Shown piece after piece: positions 10,953 through 22,672 of a stretch of 64,000 nt of DNA. This stretch comes from Chrysoporthe austroafricana. Taxonomy: Eukaryota; Ascomycota; Sordariomycetes; Diaporthales; Cryphonectriaceae. The notes under the pieces are model-generated. The model did no database searches. It was given only the letters and a program-made list of their open reading frames with translations, and was not told the DNA's origin. The position numbers and the translations under genes are program-made. Each line of letters starts with the position of its first letter. Positions within the stretch are counted from its first letter, which is position 1. The DNA lies in NCBI GenBank assembly GCA_001051155.2, contig JYIP02000002.1, forward strand, positions 4,285,583 to 4,349,582, given 5' to 3'.

Positions 10953-12646
10953 GGTCGTGAGGCGTGTTGGCGTCGGGAGATGTCACATGTATGTGGCTTG
11001 CCGTGTCGAAGCGTTCGTCTCACATGGCGGTTGGGACGCCTTGGTAGGAACTTCTCATGTAACGGTCGGATTGTGAGACCTGCAGGCCGGTGTGCCTGAC
11101 TAGAGGGTTGATGTCTGTGCGATGGGAGAGGGCGAGCCTCGTGTGTTCCCGCGAGATGGAGTAGACCAGCCTGGAGGAGATGGGTGATGTGGGAAGAAGG
11201 GTGGTCAGCGCCGGCCGTCCGAGCGTTTTGCTTGCCTTCAACGCCCGAGCCTTTTCTGGGGTTCTGGGGAGAGAAACTGGAGGGTTGCATTGGTGTCTAT
11301 CGAACAAGCGAAGGACGCATGACATGTGAAAGTCGGGGGCCCACTACAGCTCTCGCTATTGGCCCTGGGGACGCCGCAGCTGCAGGCATACGTAGGGTGG
11401 CAGGATTCCCTAGCGGGCCCCCCACGGGGCCCCACGCCCGCTAACGCATTGGATTTACAGCGGCTCTGCAGTTGTACACACACAGGTCTGCACCTGGACC
11501 GAGCACCACCAAATGGCTCTCCCTATCTGCTGATGGTGGTGTGGTTGGCCAGGCGTGACAGGTCAGTCAGTCCGTATTGGCGAGGCCGTTTGCCACCCGC
11601 TTATGACCACTGCAACGTCGCCCTTTCGGCTGGCCGTTGTTACAGGCCAGCATTAGCTCGCGCCAGCGCCGCTTGGCACCAGCGTGTAGGAACAGTCCGA
11701 TGGCTTAGCTTCCCTAGCGCACTCGCTATCTGGTAGTATCTGGTAGTATCTGGTAGTGTCTGGTAGACTGAGTGACTGACTATATGCTCCGTCACGTCGG
11801 GTCTGGCCACGCAGCTTTGCAGGAAATAGCTTCAAGAAACAACGCCTCGCATATCCAGACTGGTATTCCCCTCGTGGGCATGGGCACGTAGTATGTATGT
11901 GGGCATCATCAGGCAGTATATCTCCTTCTCCTTACCTGTAGCCTGGCCCTCAAGGTCACAACCACCTCCTCCCTCCTGACGCTGTCATAGCCTAGCCTGA
12001 CCCGTGCCCTGCACGGCCACCCGATCCGGATGGATCTTCAGACGTGCACTGGGCGGTGGTTAAGATATGAGGTCTTCCTTCGGCCCAGGCGTATCGCCCC
12101 CCCGCCCGATCCCATGTCTTGTAGGGCGTCGGAGCCAGAGAACCCGGCTACCCAGACGGCAGCATCATCCGAGAGGTCGAGGCACCTATCCCCCTCAGGG
12201 CGCGGGTCAGGCATTGAGTGCCCAGTCAGGCTGGAGAAGCTATTGACCGCCCGAACTCTTGTTCGCGCCATGTTTGTAGCGTCTGACACAAGTCGTAGTT
12301 CCTTTGTTCACACCGACTATCTACGAGGCAACGTGCATCTTGAGCAGCACCTCTGAGTCCATCATCGCCGTCTCATGGCTTCAGGAATGAGACATGTTGT
12401 TTTGGGATTCGGGAGTCTGCTTGGATCGCTGCGGGCGTGACGTCAAAATTGGACCCTGGATTTCCGCAAATGCGGACGAACTTGCACCCCTGCAACCCGC
12501 TCGCCAATGCGCATCTCGTGCTTTCACAGGTGTACAACCGTACTTTGCACATAAGCCACAACAACAAGCTTGAACATACACATAACCTCCAACACCCATC
12601 ACCACTTCAAGGGCAGCACCCCGGCGGGGCTCTCTGTAACACCATC
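10953..12646. other. Intergenic, 1.7 kb
   Basis: Contains promoters of the divergent flanking genes. Includes a GC-rich imperfect palindrome around 11411-11440 with repeated GGGCCC cores and the 10-bp tandem array at 11727-11766. The open frame running into the TatD gene from 12437 has no support upstream of 12647. Confidence 0.55.
11727..11766. repeat. Tandem 10-bp repeat, four copies
   Basis: tatctggtag is repeated three times exactly (11727-11756) and once with one change (tgtctggtag, 11757-11766). It is a simple minisatellite in intergenic DNA. Confidence 0.9.
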
Positions 12647-13873
12647 ATGGCGTCAAGAGAGCCTTTCCCGTGGGACCTGGGCGTATACGACGCCCACTGC
12701 CACCCCACAGACACCATGTCCTCCATCCCCAGCATAGCAGAGACCATGCAGGCTCGCGCCCTGACCGTCATGGCCACCCGCTCCCAGGACCAGGACCTGG
12801 TTGCTCAGGTAGCTGGGCAGTACGGCCTCAGGAGCCGCACGGCCCTCACCTCGAGCTCCCCCCTCCCGGAGAAAGTCATTCCTGCCTTTGGCTGGCACCC
12901 CTGGTTCTCCCACCAGATCTACGACGACACCTCATCCGAGCCCGGTAAGGAAGCACCACCCTCCAAGTCGCCCGCAGATATGGAGGGCGCCAAGCGGAGA
13001 CACTACAACGCCGTGCTGGTACCCTCGCCGGAGAGCAGAGACGATGAGGACTTTATCAAGGGCCTCCCCAGCCCGTACCCGCTTTCGGCCCTGATCGCGC
13101 GCACGCGCGAGCACCTTGAGCAGAACCCCTTCGCGCTCGTCGGCGAGATCGGTCTCGACAAGGCATTCCGCCTGCCGAGCCATGAGCCAGCGCCGGACGA
13201 CGGCATGACGCCCGGGCGGCGGAACGGGCAAAGGCTTTCGCCGTACCGGGTCAGCATGGACCACCAGATCCTCATCTTCAGGGCCCAGCTCAGCCTGGCC
13301 GGGGAGATGGGCCGAGCCGTCAGCGTGCACGGCGTGCAGGCGCCTGGGGCCCTGTACGAGACGCTGCGGTCGACCTGGAGAGGGCACGAAAAGAGGGTCG
13401 TGTCGAACCGAGAGAGGAAGAGGATCGCTGAGGGCGTGAATGAGGACTTCTCGTCCTCGGAGGAGGACGACGACAACGACGAAGGAGAAGATGACGCGAG
13501 GCTGAGGCTGCAGAAGCCAAAGCCGTTTCCGCCGCGCATCTGCCTCCACTCCTTCAGCAGCGGCGTGCAGACGCTGAGGCAGTATATCGACGACAGGAGC
13601 ATACCGGCCAAGATCTTCTTCTCGTTCAGCCACCTCGTCAACTACTCGACCGGCGCGCACGAGAACACCCGGAAGAAGCACATCGCCGACGATGTCATCC
13701 GGGCGTGTCCGGACGACAGCCTACTGCTGGAGAGCGATCTGCATACCGCAGGCGACGAGATGGACAGCATGCTGGAGCAGATCTACAGAGCGGCCTGCGC
13801 GGCCAAAGGCTGGGATCTGCGGGACGGGGTTGAGAGAATCAAGAGGAACTACGAGGATTTTATTCTCGGTTGA
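12647..13873 (+). CDS. TatD-family metal-dependent hydrolase, Scn1-like
   Basis: A TIM-barrel metallohydrolase of the TatD DNase group; fungal relatives include S. pombe Scn1, named for interaction with Cut9. 408 residues from ATG 12647; the frame opens earlier, but the catalytic motif lies close to this Met. Metal-ligand motifs appear in order: DAHCHPTD (His17, His19), GEIGLDK (Glu167), SVHGVQ (His228), LHSFSSG (His301) and ESDLHT (Asp364). PAFGWHPWFSH is also typical. An acidic insert (SSSEEDDDNDEGEDD) lies between the fourth- and fifth-motif strands. All expected ligands are present, so the enzyme is probably active, likely as a 3'-5' or structure-directed nuclease; the substrate cannot be read from sequence. 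Confidence 0.88.
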   Translation: MASREPFPWDLGVYDAHCHPTDTMSSIPSIAETMQARALTVMATRSQDQDLVAQVAGQYGLRSRTALTSSSPLPEKVIPAFGWHPWFSHQIYDDTSSEPGKEAPPSKSPADMEGAKRRHYNAVLVPSPESRDDEDFIKGLPSPYPLSALIARTREHLEQNPFALVGEIGLDKAFRLPSHEPAPDDGMTPGRRNGQRLSPYRVSMDHQILIFRAQLSLAGEMGRAVSVHGVQAPGALYETLRSTWRGHEKRVVSNRERKRIAEGVNEDFSSSEEDDDNDEGEDDARLRLQKPKPFPPRICLHSFSSGVQTLRQYIDDRSIPAKIFFSFSHLVNYSTGAHENTRKKHIADDVIRACPDDSLLLESDLHTAGDEMDSMLEQIYRAACAAKGWDLRDGVERIKRNYEDFILG

Positions 13874-14489
13874 TATACCAAGGACTCTCTGGCGGACCAA
13901 TGTCGACGACCTCCGTCTGGCGCTGGATGACAGAAATTCTGGCTGACCTACGCGATTCTCACACTGAGGACCTCGGTGCCCAAAAGCCACGACCCAAAAA
14001 GGAGAAGCACACTTGAGCATCTGCGCACGTTCAATGACTGTGACCAAGACCGGCCATGAATCGCATCAACATTAGCGACAAATCATGTTTCGCAACACAG
14101 CGCGTGTTTCGATCCGAAACCCGCTTCAGAAGCCAATACTCTCATCGTGCTATTATTTTCCATGGACGCTCTGCGGCGATACCCCTGCCTCCAGCTCCGG
14201 TAGAACTCTCGCATAGTAATCAAGAGTCTTGTGGAAGCTTGAGGCTTCGTGACGAGAAGCACGACCTCGCCATCCGTCCTTTCGTAAATGCAGAGATACA
14301 ATTATGGGTTCGCAACTAAGTGCTTGTCGAAACTCCGATGCCATGCAGATGGTGCGATTCCGTCACTCACGCTGTCAAATCCCAATGAGCCGTGGCTATG
14401 TATATGCTATCACCAAGAACGCCTTGAATAGCACGGAACACAGGCGCAAAAACTATGCAGTGATCGCTCGGCAATAGGTTGCCCCCTTT
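13874..14489. other. Intergenic between convergent genes
   Basis: 3' flanks of the TatD-like and CAX genes. No coding or structured element is recognised. Confidence 0.6.
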
Positions 14490-15899
14490 TTACTCACTCG
14501 CGCTCTCGCCAGGAGTAGGGTTGAAAAAGGCAGCAGCGGCGACGATAATATATACAATCACACAGAGCGCGCCCTCGAGGTAGTTGCTCTTTTGATCCCG
14601 CAGGAAGTTACCCACCGTGAGGATCGCGAGGATGAGCACCGTCATGTTGAACGTGTCGAAGTCCAGACCCATCTGCTTGTCCAGGCCCCAGCCGGCGATG
14701 ACGACCAGTGGGCCATTGAACAGCGCGGTCTGCAGAGTCGCGCCCAGGACGTGCGAGAGCGCAAAGTTCATCTGGTTGTCCCAGGCCTCGTCGATGGCGG
14801 TCAGGTGCTCGGCGGCCTTCTCGACGAGGGGCACCAGGATGAGACCCATGAAGGAGTCCGAGACGCCGTGGTTCTCCACGATGTAGGGGATCTCGTGGAC
14901 CAGGGCGATGGCGATGATGGTCACGAGGGCGATGGAGATGACGAGGGCAATGACGCACTCGGTGAGCGTCAGCTTGTCCTTGGCGGCGTCCTTGTGGCGG
15001 TCGTGGTCGCGCTCCTCGTCGAACTCGAAGATGGCCTCGTAGATGCCGTGGTGCGTCCGGCCCATGAACCACACGTAGAGGAAGTAGGCGAGCATCAGCG
15101 CGACGGCCGTGACGCGCGAGATGGCCAGGACGCGTTCGTTGAACACCTCCGTGGTCTCGGTAGTCGCGCCCGAGAAGGCGTTCGAGAAGACGGTGGGGAC
15201 TGCGAGGCCGAAGCCAGCGGTCAGCAGGAGGCCCGTTCCGGCCTCGCTGACGGCCTCGTTGAAGTGGGACTCGTCGCGCCGCAAGCCCGAGGCGAAGAAG
15301 CAGAGGCCTAGACAGAGCAGCATGTTGGCGAGGATGGACCCGAGGATGGCGGCCTTGATGACGTTCTCCTCATAGGGATCCTGCTTCAGCAGGACGAGGA
15401 AGAGGACGATCTCCACGACGGAACCGAAACTGTGCAGGGTCAGCAAGGCAGGCGCACCGGGGACGGGGTTCTGCAGCGCATGTGCAATGTGGGCCTACGT
15501 GGTCTCTATGAGCACGCCGAGGACGTGAGGCATCTTACGGCCAAACTCCTGCCCGGCGAAGCCGATGAGGTTGGCGCACGGCACCATGGCGATGTAGGCC
15601 AGGACGAAGGTGACAAGGTGGTTCTCGGTCGCATAGCGCACCGCTATCGCGGCGGGGACGAACGGCCAGAGGACGTTGACGGCGGCGGAGGCCTTGCACG
15701 AGGACCTACCGATGACCTGGAAGAAGTGCACGGGCGAGAAGCCGCGCCGGCCGCTCTCGCCGGCGGCCTTGATGCCGGGCGTGAAGGTCGAGTTGCCCTT
15801 CCCGTCGTCGTGCTCGTGTACCACCGGCTCCCGTTCTGGTTCATGTTGGGGCAGCCCCGGCTCGCCGGAGGAGGCCGTGCTGGGCTTTTCGTTGGCCAT
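14490..15899 (-). CDS. Vacuolar-type Ca2+/H+ exchanger (CAX family)
   Basis: Cation/proton antiporter of the CAX (Vcx1-like) family, expected in the vacuolar membrane where it loads Ca2+ using the proton gradient. Model: complement(join(14490..15429, 15499..15899)), 446 residues. The 69-nt intron (GTAGGC...CTGACCCTGCACAG) falls inside the first selectivity repeat and its removal rebuilds GVLIETTFGSVVEIVLF, the c-1 motif. The second repeat is recognisable as VEKAAEHLTAIDEAWDNQ followed by SHVLGATLQTALFNGP. About eleven hydrophobic segments are visible, with an acidic loop (EFDEERDHDRHKD) between the two halves, and a hydrophilic N-terminus of about 50 residues that could be regulatory. Paralogues are common in filamentous fungi, so I give no gene symbol. 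Confidence 0.92.
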
Positions 15900-17989
15900 T
15901 TCGCTTGTTCAGGCTCGCCGCTGGATATTGCGTGACGCGTGCCCACACTGTCGCACACGTTCTCGCGTGACCTCCACTGAGAGAAGTCAGTCAAGCCGCG
16001 AGAAGATATCTCTGTCCGATAAGTCGACAAGCCGGACTGAGGGAGTGCCGCCGGGATTGAGGAAGGAACCGTGGACCCAGGTCACGATGCAATATAATTA
16101 GGCCCGTGATCTCACGACACAAAGCGAGTTGTCTGGGTAGGGTGTTCGTCAGTCGCAATGAAACGCAAACCAGGCCAACCCATCCGCCTGAAGAAAAAGC
16201 AAGGCCTCAGGTACAGTATTACAGCTTCGCGACGACGCAGTTAAAGTCTCAGAAAGGGGAACGAAGTATAGAAGGAGGAAAAAAAGTGCGCCACAGCCTC
16301 GATAGCCACCTGTCGGTCCCCATCGCCCTGGTCCCACAGCTAAGCCCAGCTGTCGTGCCCATGGCCTGGCGGTGGCCCGCGTCTCCTATTTTTCTCCCTT
16401 CTGTCAGCTCAGCTGTGGTCATCGCCAAGACAAGCCCATTCCTGTTGGCGGTGGATCACCACGAATGCTCGATGGACGCGAGCCTTGGCGGCAGTTTCAG
16501 TTGGCTAGAAGCATCGGCCGTGGCAGGGGTCCACTGGGGCGAGACTGTACTGGGCCATGGGCCCACCGTAAGACGCTTGCCCCAGGGGCCCACGGGGCCG
16601 GAGCACCGACCTCACCGCCTGCCTGGAACTTTCTGACTGATCCCCAGCATGCCAGCACCGAACCGGGCTAGGTTTCCAGCGGGTGGCAGCCTACTGCCAA
16701 CTGCTGAGTTGGTCACGCAGCACCCATTGCGTCAGCCCAGAAACCCCCCAAAATAATATCACGGGAGTAGTATACCACCACTACCAGGTCGATACACAAC
16801 GAGATGAATGGCGAGCGGTCCCAGTACCGAGCTAAAAGGCCAAGAGACTACTGCGCTGATGAAGACAAGGTTCGATGCAGCCGGGACAAGCATCAGCTAA
16901 CGAAACCATCAAGAAGCGCTACGTTGCTAAAGCTTGGACTCAATGTGCCCCTTAATATACGCTGGCTGTTGCCCACAGCTCGAACGTTGAGTCGTGATAC
17001 GAGTGAGGGCCCACGACTTATCTGGAACTCGAGACCGATACGAGTTCTACTGAGGTTTTTTCTTCTATCTCAAGTGGATGGCAGCCTGAATCACACTTTG
17101 TCAGAGGAGTGAGTAGCAACATAGACGCTAACTAAGCTAAAGCGCCGATGCGTTCAGTTTGTGACCAGCTGCATAAAAAGCCATAATTCGTCCTCGTCAG
17201 CTCAAAACCGTCCGTTCCAAGTACCTACACAGTCATACTACAGGAGCCGGACTATTTCTCAACCTTGCAATTCCCAACTTGTAGAGCGCCGAAACAAACT
17301 TACTTGCCGAAATGAGCCTTTAGTAATGCCAACTACCTAGATACTATGTAATCCAGGCCTCACCGCGGTCGAACCTGGAGCAGCATTTCTACCGTCATGC
17401 CCACCCAGCTCTTTGATTTATGGAGCATATAACCCCCCCCCCCAGCCTCTCCGTTACACTTTGCTCTTCTTAAAGACCGCTGCGATGTCAGACTGCGTAA
17501 TGTGTGAGAATTGAAGTAAGCCAATATACATTCATGTGCACTTTCCTTGTTGGTCCGCTGTCGACTTTTCTGGTACCCTCCTTCCGTCAAGTATTTGGGT
17601 ATAATTCAAAATTCAATGCCGCATATTGCGTTAGACGACTTGAGAGCCTTGGTGGTTTGCTTCAAGGCAAAAGGCAAGAGAAAGGCGGGAGGATTGTTTT
17701 TTGAGAGGGTGTGACAGGCAAGGAACAAAGGAGCGCATACATCGCCTCGAGCTTTCCCTGTGCGCAATGGATTTTTTCTTGACAAGCTCCTTGTGCACTT
17801 TTCGAGTTTCTATTTTCCAGACTCCATAACCTCATCGCACTAGTAAAAGCAGAGAGAAATCGAGAAAGTCGCCCCTGGTACTTCCATCAATTGGTTCTCT
17901 TGGACCCTCCCCCGTGCCTTCTTACCGCCCAGCTCTGACACCTCTGGAAACCGCCCACAAGTGAAATACAAGAAGCTACATAATTTGCA
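15900..17989. other. Intergenic, 2.1 kb
   Basis: Promoter side of CAX and of the next plus-strand gene. Holds a run of 11 C at 17433-17443 and a GGGCCC-rich patch near 16557-16600. A 176-codon plus-strand frame at 16106-16636 has no family features or splice support. Nothing else is supported. Confidence 0.5.
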
Positions 17990-18685
17990 ATGATGGAATC
18001 ATTCACAAAAAAACCCACCATCCTGGTCATGTCACGGAGCGGCATTGCTGAGGCCTTGGAAAAGATCGAGGAGAAGGCCACAGTCACACATGCACAGTTC
18101 AACGACTATGAAGATGCCGACGTTGTCCTTCAGGCGCATGCTTCAGCTCGAGCGATCTGGATCCTCACCACAGCCATCGCGCAGCCCAACCATGCGGTCG
18201 CACCAGCCCTCTCGCGACAGGTCGTCGACTACGTCCGCAACGGCGGAACGGCCGTGCTCGATCGTGTTTTCGGTTTTATCAAACCCGAGGACTTCAACCA
18301 TTGGATGGAGAACGCGTGGGGCCTTCCTTGGCGCCTTGGGAACCACGGATTAACAACCATCGCTCTGCAGGACTCCGCCGCTGGGCGAGAGCCCGGACTA
18401 GCTTGGCAACACGGATTGGCCGCTGCATACACCTCTCGGGTTGTGTGCCTCAAGAACGTCGATATGGAGAACGCATGGTACGTAGTTGGACCAGGCGCAA
18501 AAAGTGAGTCGCCACGCTCCAAGTCTTTGCCACTAGAAATACATGGTCAGGCGGCAATTGCATTCGCGAAGGTTGGGAAGGGGTGGTTGGGATGGATTGG
18601 CGACGTCAACAATGCGGAGAACACAGCGTTGGTTGTCGTGGCGATGATGGGATTGAATCCCGATAGCGGAGCAGCATGTTCTTGA
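17990..18685 (+). CDS. Conserved-looking fungal protein, possible amidotransferase-like fold
   Basis: Single-exon frame of 231 residues from ATG 17990. The start has a beta-strand-like segment (KPTILVMSRS), and the body has features I associate with an unnamed fungal family: a Gly-rich turn (YVRNGGTAVLDRV), then GFIKPEDFNHWMENAWGLPW, and a C-terminal Gly/Trp stretch (VGKGWLGWIGDVN). The alternating strand/helix pattern and the NGGTAV turn recall class I glutamine-amidotransferase-like folds such as ThuA. I see no obvious catalytic Cys in a nucleophile elbow, so enzymatic function is not claimed. The family assignment is tentative, but the frame is clearly coding by composition and length. Confidence 0.65.
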   Translation: MMESFTKKPTILVMSRSGIAEALEKIEEKATVTHAQFNDYEDADVVLQAHASARAIWILTTAIAQPNHAVAPALSRQVVDYVRNGGTAVLDRVFGFIKPEDFNHWMENAWGLPWRLGNHGLTTIALQDSAAGREPGLAWQHGLAAAYTSRVVCLKNVDMENAWYVVGPGAKSESPRSKSLPLEIHGQAAIAFAKVGKGWLGWIGDVNNAENTALVVVAMMGLNPDSGAACS

Positions 18686-18965
18686 GGTTCAACTTGAGAC
18701 CCCATCATCGTTCGCTTTCGCTGCGGGACTTGGATGTGAGGTCAATAAGAGTAAAGGTGTAGGTCATACAAAGCTCATTTGACACGCTATACGAAGACTG
18801 TCTATGTGGCTCGCTCACCTTGCGAATGGTATGGCTGGCCCTTCACAACTTGATGGAGCCACCCGGAACACACATACATATCACTCAGTCAACAGCTGGG
18901 CCACTGGTAAGAGGAGATGTGCCATAATCCAGAGCCAAGGATCGCGCGGGAATCTCAACCACGGT

Positions 18966-19854
18966 CTACCGCGGATGTGACCATTTTACAACTCCAAACG
19001 CTGCTACCGCTATTATCCAAGGCGCGAGTACTTTGACGGTGTTGACGACGAAGTATACCTGCCTCCTCTGGGCCTCGGACTTAAGTTCCGCCGCGTCATT
19101 TGCCTGCGGAAACTTCACTTCCGCCGGTGGCACCTCAACACCCAGGAACGCGCACAGTGGTCCCCAGCCTGAGCTCAATTCGTACTCTAGCCTGCACTCC
19201 GCAGGTACCACCTCGCGTATCCTTCGGAAGTACGCATCGTACGCTGCACGGACGCGCTCGGCGTCGATCTCCTTTCTAGAACGTGCGTCGAAGAACCCAA
19301 GGAGGACTTTCTTCATGGAATGCACGGCCCGAAGGCGGAGAAAATTTGACGTGATGAAGGCCATGATGCTTGATCTGGGCTCCATCATCACTACATCGCG
19401 GATGTTCGACTCGAAGCTGGGGAACCACGAGTCGAAATCCCGCTGAACGATCACCACCTTCGCATCAGGGTAGGTCTCGATGAGCTCCAGCGCGAATGGC
19501 GAAGCAAGATCAGTGACGACGTCATATCTCGACCCCCAGATCACGTCCCAATCTGTGCGAGTGTAGGGTGGTCTTGGGCGTGCGCCTGGCACGGAGGGCC
19601 AGGTTGCCTCTGCTGCTTCTTCGATGAGAGACCATGGGGTTTCCTAGCTTCATATTCAGCAGCTCTCCTTTTCTTTGAAAGATGTGAGCTTCTTAAGCAG
19701 TTGGCCACACCGTCACGTTTTCCAGGAGGCAGTGATGGGTCTTGAATCCGAGAATCTTGTACGCCTGAGCCATGGACTTTGTCCCCATGCGAAAAAGGCT
19801 GGCATTGATCACCTTGAGGCCCTTGCCATCATGGGAATCACCGCGTGCCGCCAT
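18966..19854 (-). CDS. Sulfotransferase-fold protein with C-terminal TM
   Basis: P-loop sulfotransferase-like protein of the fungal group often annotated simply as sulfotransferase family. Model: complement(join(18966..19643, 19717..19854)), 271 residues. Exon 1 starts MAARGDSHDGKGLKVINAS and carries the nucleotide-binding region (SLFRMGTKSMAQAYKILGF), then HHCLLEN. The 73-nt intron (GTGACG...GCTAG) removes an in-frame TAA and joins to ETPWSLIEEAAEATWPS in phase 0. Later motifs are DVVTDLASPFALELIETYPD and VVIVQRDFDSWFPSF. The usual PRTGT of the 5'-phosphosulfate loop reads FRMGT, so PAPS binding may be altered. A hydrophobic segment near the end (VKVLAPWIIAVAAFGVV) suggests membrane anchoring. 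The acceptor is unknown. Confidence 0.82.
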
Positions 19855-20340
19855 CGGAAAGGGATGACAGTGTTATTGATGTGGAAAGATGTTGGGTTTA
19901 CGGCGGTTCGCAGCTTGTATGGCCGTTGCTTAAGAATCGTTCAGAACAGGTCGAGGCACCTCAGTCGAATTCAAACACGCTCTGGAGTCCTGATGAGGTG
20001 ACGTTGTGGAGACCCCTGTGCAAGGCTGCTGCTGCGGATCTAAACTAGGTGACTAGGTAGCTGGTGCCGATCCGAACCGTCGGGACAGCTGACATGGTCT
20101 TGACAGGGATGCAGCGGCAGGGATATGATCATTACAAAAGAGCTGAGAGATGACCGAGGTCGGCGCCAGCTGACCCGCCCTGCCCACCTCCCCTCGCCAG
20201 GCTGACAACACAGCTCAGTTTCCCTCTGTGCAACTTTGGTAGAATGCACAGCTAGCTGGCCCATCCAGCAGACCGAAGCTTGTGTCCTGCTGGCAGCTCT
20301 CATCTCCTTTGCCAGATCTATACCTCCATTCTCAGCGACA
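19855..20340. other. Divergent promoter region
   Basis: 486 bp between the divergent sulfotransferase-like and ZIP genes. No coding sequence is supported. Confidence 0.6.
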
Positions 20341-21657
20341 ATGCCTCGCCTACGAATTAACTGGCCCAGGCTCTCGCTGGGCATTGTACTCTGCCTGGCC
20401 ATAGCTCTCGTCCAAGCTGAAGTAGCCAGTAGTGAGCCACAGGAGATCCCCTCAGGAGCCCTAAGCCTCGAGGAGCTTGACGATAAGCTTCAGGTACAGC
20501 GGGCCTCTTTTTGTCTTGTCCGTGCACTCTACTGACAGGTTGGCCCCCAGGAATGCTCCATTGTCAAATCTCTCACTGCCCAGAAGCTCGAGCGTCTGTC
20601 CGGCACCCCGACACATGTGACACGCCTCTTCTCCATCCTCTTCCCCAGCACATCGCCCGCAGTCAACGCGCTCTTGGCCACGCTCTACATCTCAGGGCCG
20701 CCGAACTTCCTACTTGCTCTCTGCCCGCCGAACATTGACCCATCGTCGCTATCGATCATGGTGGCCTTCGCCGTTGGTGGTTTGATGGGCGATACGCTGT
20801 TCCACTTGCTCCCTGAGATATTCCTGGGCGAAGATGATTCGGAGAGGGCTAGGCTGGTGCTTGTGGAGCCCAATAGGAACCTGTTACTCGGCGTCGCCAT
20901 CTTGGTTGGTTTCCTGACGTTCGTGGCCATGGACAAGAGTCTCCGCATCGCGACAGGTGGCGACGGTGGGCACGACCACGGCCACACACACAGCCATGCG
21001 CACGTTGAGAACGACGTCGCCACGTCCACGGCTGTGGACGGTGCTGGTGCCAACGGCGTCAAGTCCCGGAAGAAGGCCAGCGGTGCCACCATGGAGAAGG
21101 AGCCGGAAGCTGCTCCTGAGAAGGAGCCCAACAGCAGTGTCAAATTGGGCGGTGTCCTGAACATGATCGCCGATTTCACGCACAACATCACAGATGGACT
21201 GGCCATGTCTGCGTCCTTCTATGCCTCGCCTACCGTCGGAGCTACGACAACCATGGCCGTGTTCTTCCACGAGATCCCCCATGAGGTCGGAGATTTCGCC
21301 CTACTCATCCAGTCCGGCTTCTCGAAGCGTGCCGCCATGGGCGCGCAGTTCGTGACGGCGCTCGGGGCTCTGTTGGGGACGCTGATCGGTATCGCGGTGC
21401 AGGAATTTGGCGGTGGTGCCAGTGACTCTGCATCCATGCCGATGGACGGCGGTATCTGGGGGACCAGCCTGACTTATGGCGACCTCCTTTTGCCCTTCAC
21501 TGCAGGCACGTTCCTCTATGTTGGCACTGTGGCTGTCATTCCCGAGTTGCTTGAGACAGGCAAGAACAAGAGAGAGGAGCTGGTGAAGACCCTTAGCCAG
21601 TTTGCAGCCATTGCTCTCGGCGCTGGAATCATGCTCTGGATATCTTGGAGTGATTAG
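20341..21657 (+). CDS. ZIP zinc transporter, KE4/Yke4 (LIV-1) type
   Basis: Member of the ZIP family in the SLC39A7/KE4-Yke4 branch, which moves zinc across the ER or secretory membranes. Model: join(20341..20493, 20551..21657), 419 residues. The 57-nt intron (GTACAG...CCCCCAG) joins in phase 0. A signal peptide (LSLGIVLCLAIALVQA) opens the protein. Hydrophobic helices follow, and a His-rich cytosolic loop HDHGHTHSHAH starts at residue 192. The two diagnostic metal-binding helices are HNITDGLAMSASF from His262 and HEIPHEVGDFALL from His291. The protein ends with the expected transmembrane pair (GTFLYVGTVAVIPELLE; AIALGAGIMLWISW). Divergent from the sulfotransferase-like gene. Confidence 0.93.
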
Positions 21658-21898
21658 AGAACTTTACATGCAAGGTGGACGGATACCCTTATAGACACCT
21701 AGACATAATGTACTTTTACACTAATCTGGGACGCAACGAGTTTCGTGCTTCTCAAAACTATTGGTTGAAACCCACGGCTCAAATCAATCACCCGGGCATT
21801 GAAAGCACGAGAACTCATCAGTCCGGGCAATTGTAGTAAATTTGCTAAGTCATTCGGGCTTTGCAGATAGCACGAGAGGATCTAAGCTGACATGACGC

Positions 21899-22672
21899 AT
21901 GCGCTGGATCGACATGGGGCAGAAGCAACATATCACCCTGGGGAGAAAGCTGCCTGAACAGCTCCACTTCATCAACAAGCATATCTTAGACCCATCTCAC
22001 TCTTTCTTCGTCTCTGAAATCCGGGCCAGCGCTAGACATTCTACGTCTTTCGTTAACGGCATGTCGTCGAATAAGTTGTGGATATTTCCCGTCTACTGCA
22101 CCGCTGAGGTGCCAGCGGCCGTACGTTGTTAACTCACATGGTCCAGATGCATGCTGCTGACAGTATGGAAATAGGTCATAGACAAATTCCTCATCGAGGC
22201 CCAAGCCGCGAGTGAATGCATCGCCCCGGGGACGCAGTCTTCCCTGGCAATCATGACAACCACCTCGCCGCCGGACAGGGCCACAGGGCCACCTGTGAGG
22301 TCCTTCATCTCTCCATACATTGGGAAATCTCCGCAAGACCTATGTCAGGACTTCTTAGGGGGTTTACATAGGGCTATGCATCATAACAACTACTTCGTTG
22401 TCCTAGATGAGCGGACACCTGAAGACGAGAGCGCTCTCCTGGTGGCGTTGAAGGAGGATGAGACGGATGGAGTTGAGATGGTCAGAGTGGCCTTCGACCA
22501 GGTTCAGCAGCTCCTAATCGCTTGGGAGATGGGGTGTGGAAGCATACAGGAAGTGAAAGCTGTAGCGGAGGGCGATGGGGGAGGTGTCTATGGGAGAAGA
22601 GTTACCAACTCTAGGCCACTTCCCCTTAAAGGTGGCCCGGCGTTAAGGAAGAAGTTAGGTGGGGGGGCCTAG
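21899..22672 (+). CDS. Hypothetical protein, two exons
   Basis: Model: join(21899..22120, 22175..22672), 239 residues; MGQK at 21914 is an equally likely start. The 54-nt intron (22121-22174) begins GTACGT, contains GCTGAC and ends AATAG. It removes an in-frame TAA and joins in phase 0 (AEVPAA|VIDKFL). Conserved-looking stretches are LHFINKHILDPSHSFFVSE, LAIMTTTSPP, SFISPYIGKSPQDLCQDFL, NYFVVLDERTPEDESALLV and VQQLLIAWEMG. The VLDERTPEDESALLV segment resembles the DUF6924-type strand motif, but I could not check this. No signal peptide or membrane span. Its 3' end converges on the STAND gene. Function unknown. Confidence 0.6.

Noticed and set aside
12437..12646. N-terminal extension of the TatD-like protein
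   Set aside because: The open frame continues upstream by chance; the catalytic motif sits where expected only if translation starts at 12647.
16106..16636. Possible 176-residue gene
   Set aside because: No signal, domain, splice sites or codon bias that sets it apart from the surrounding intergenic DNA.
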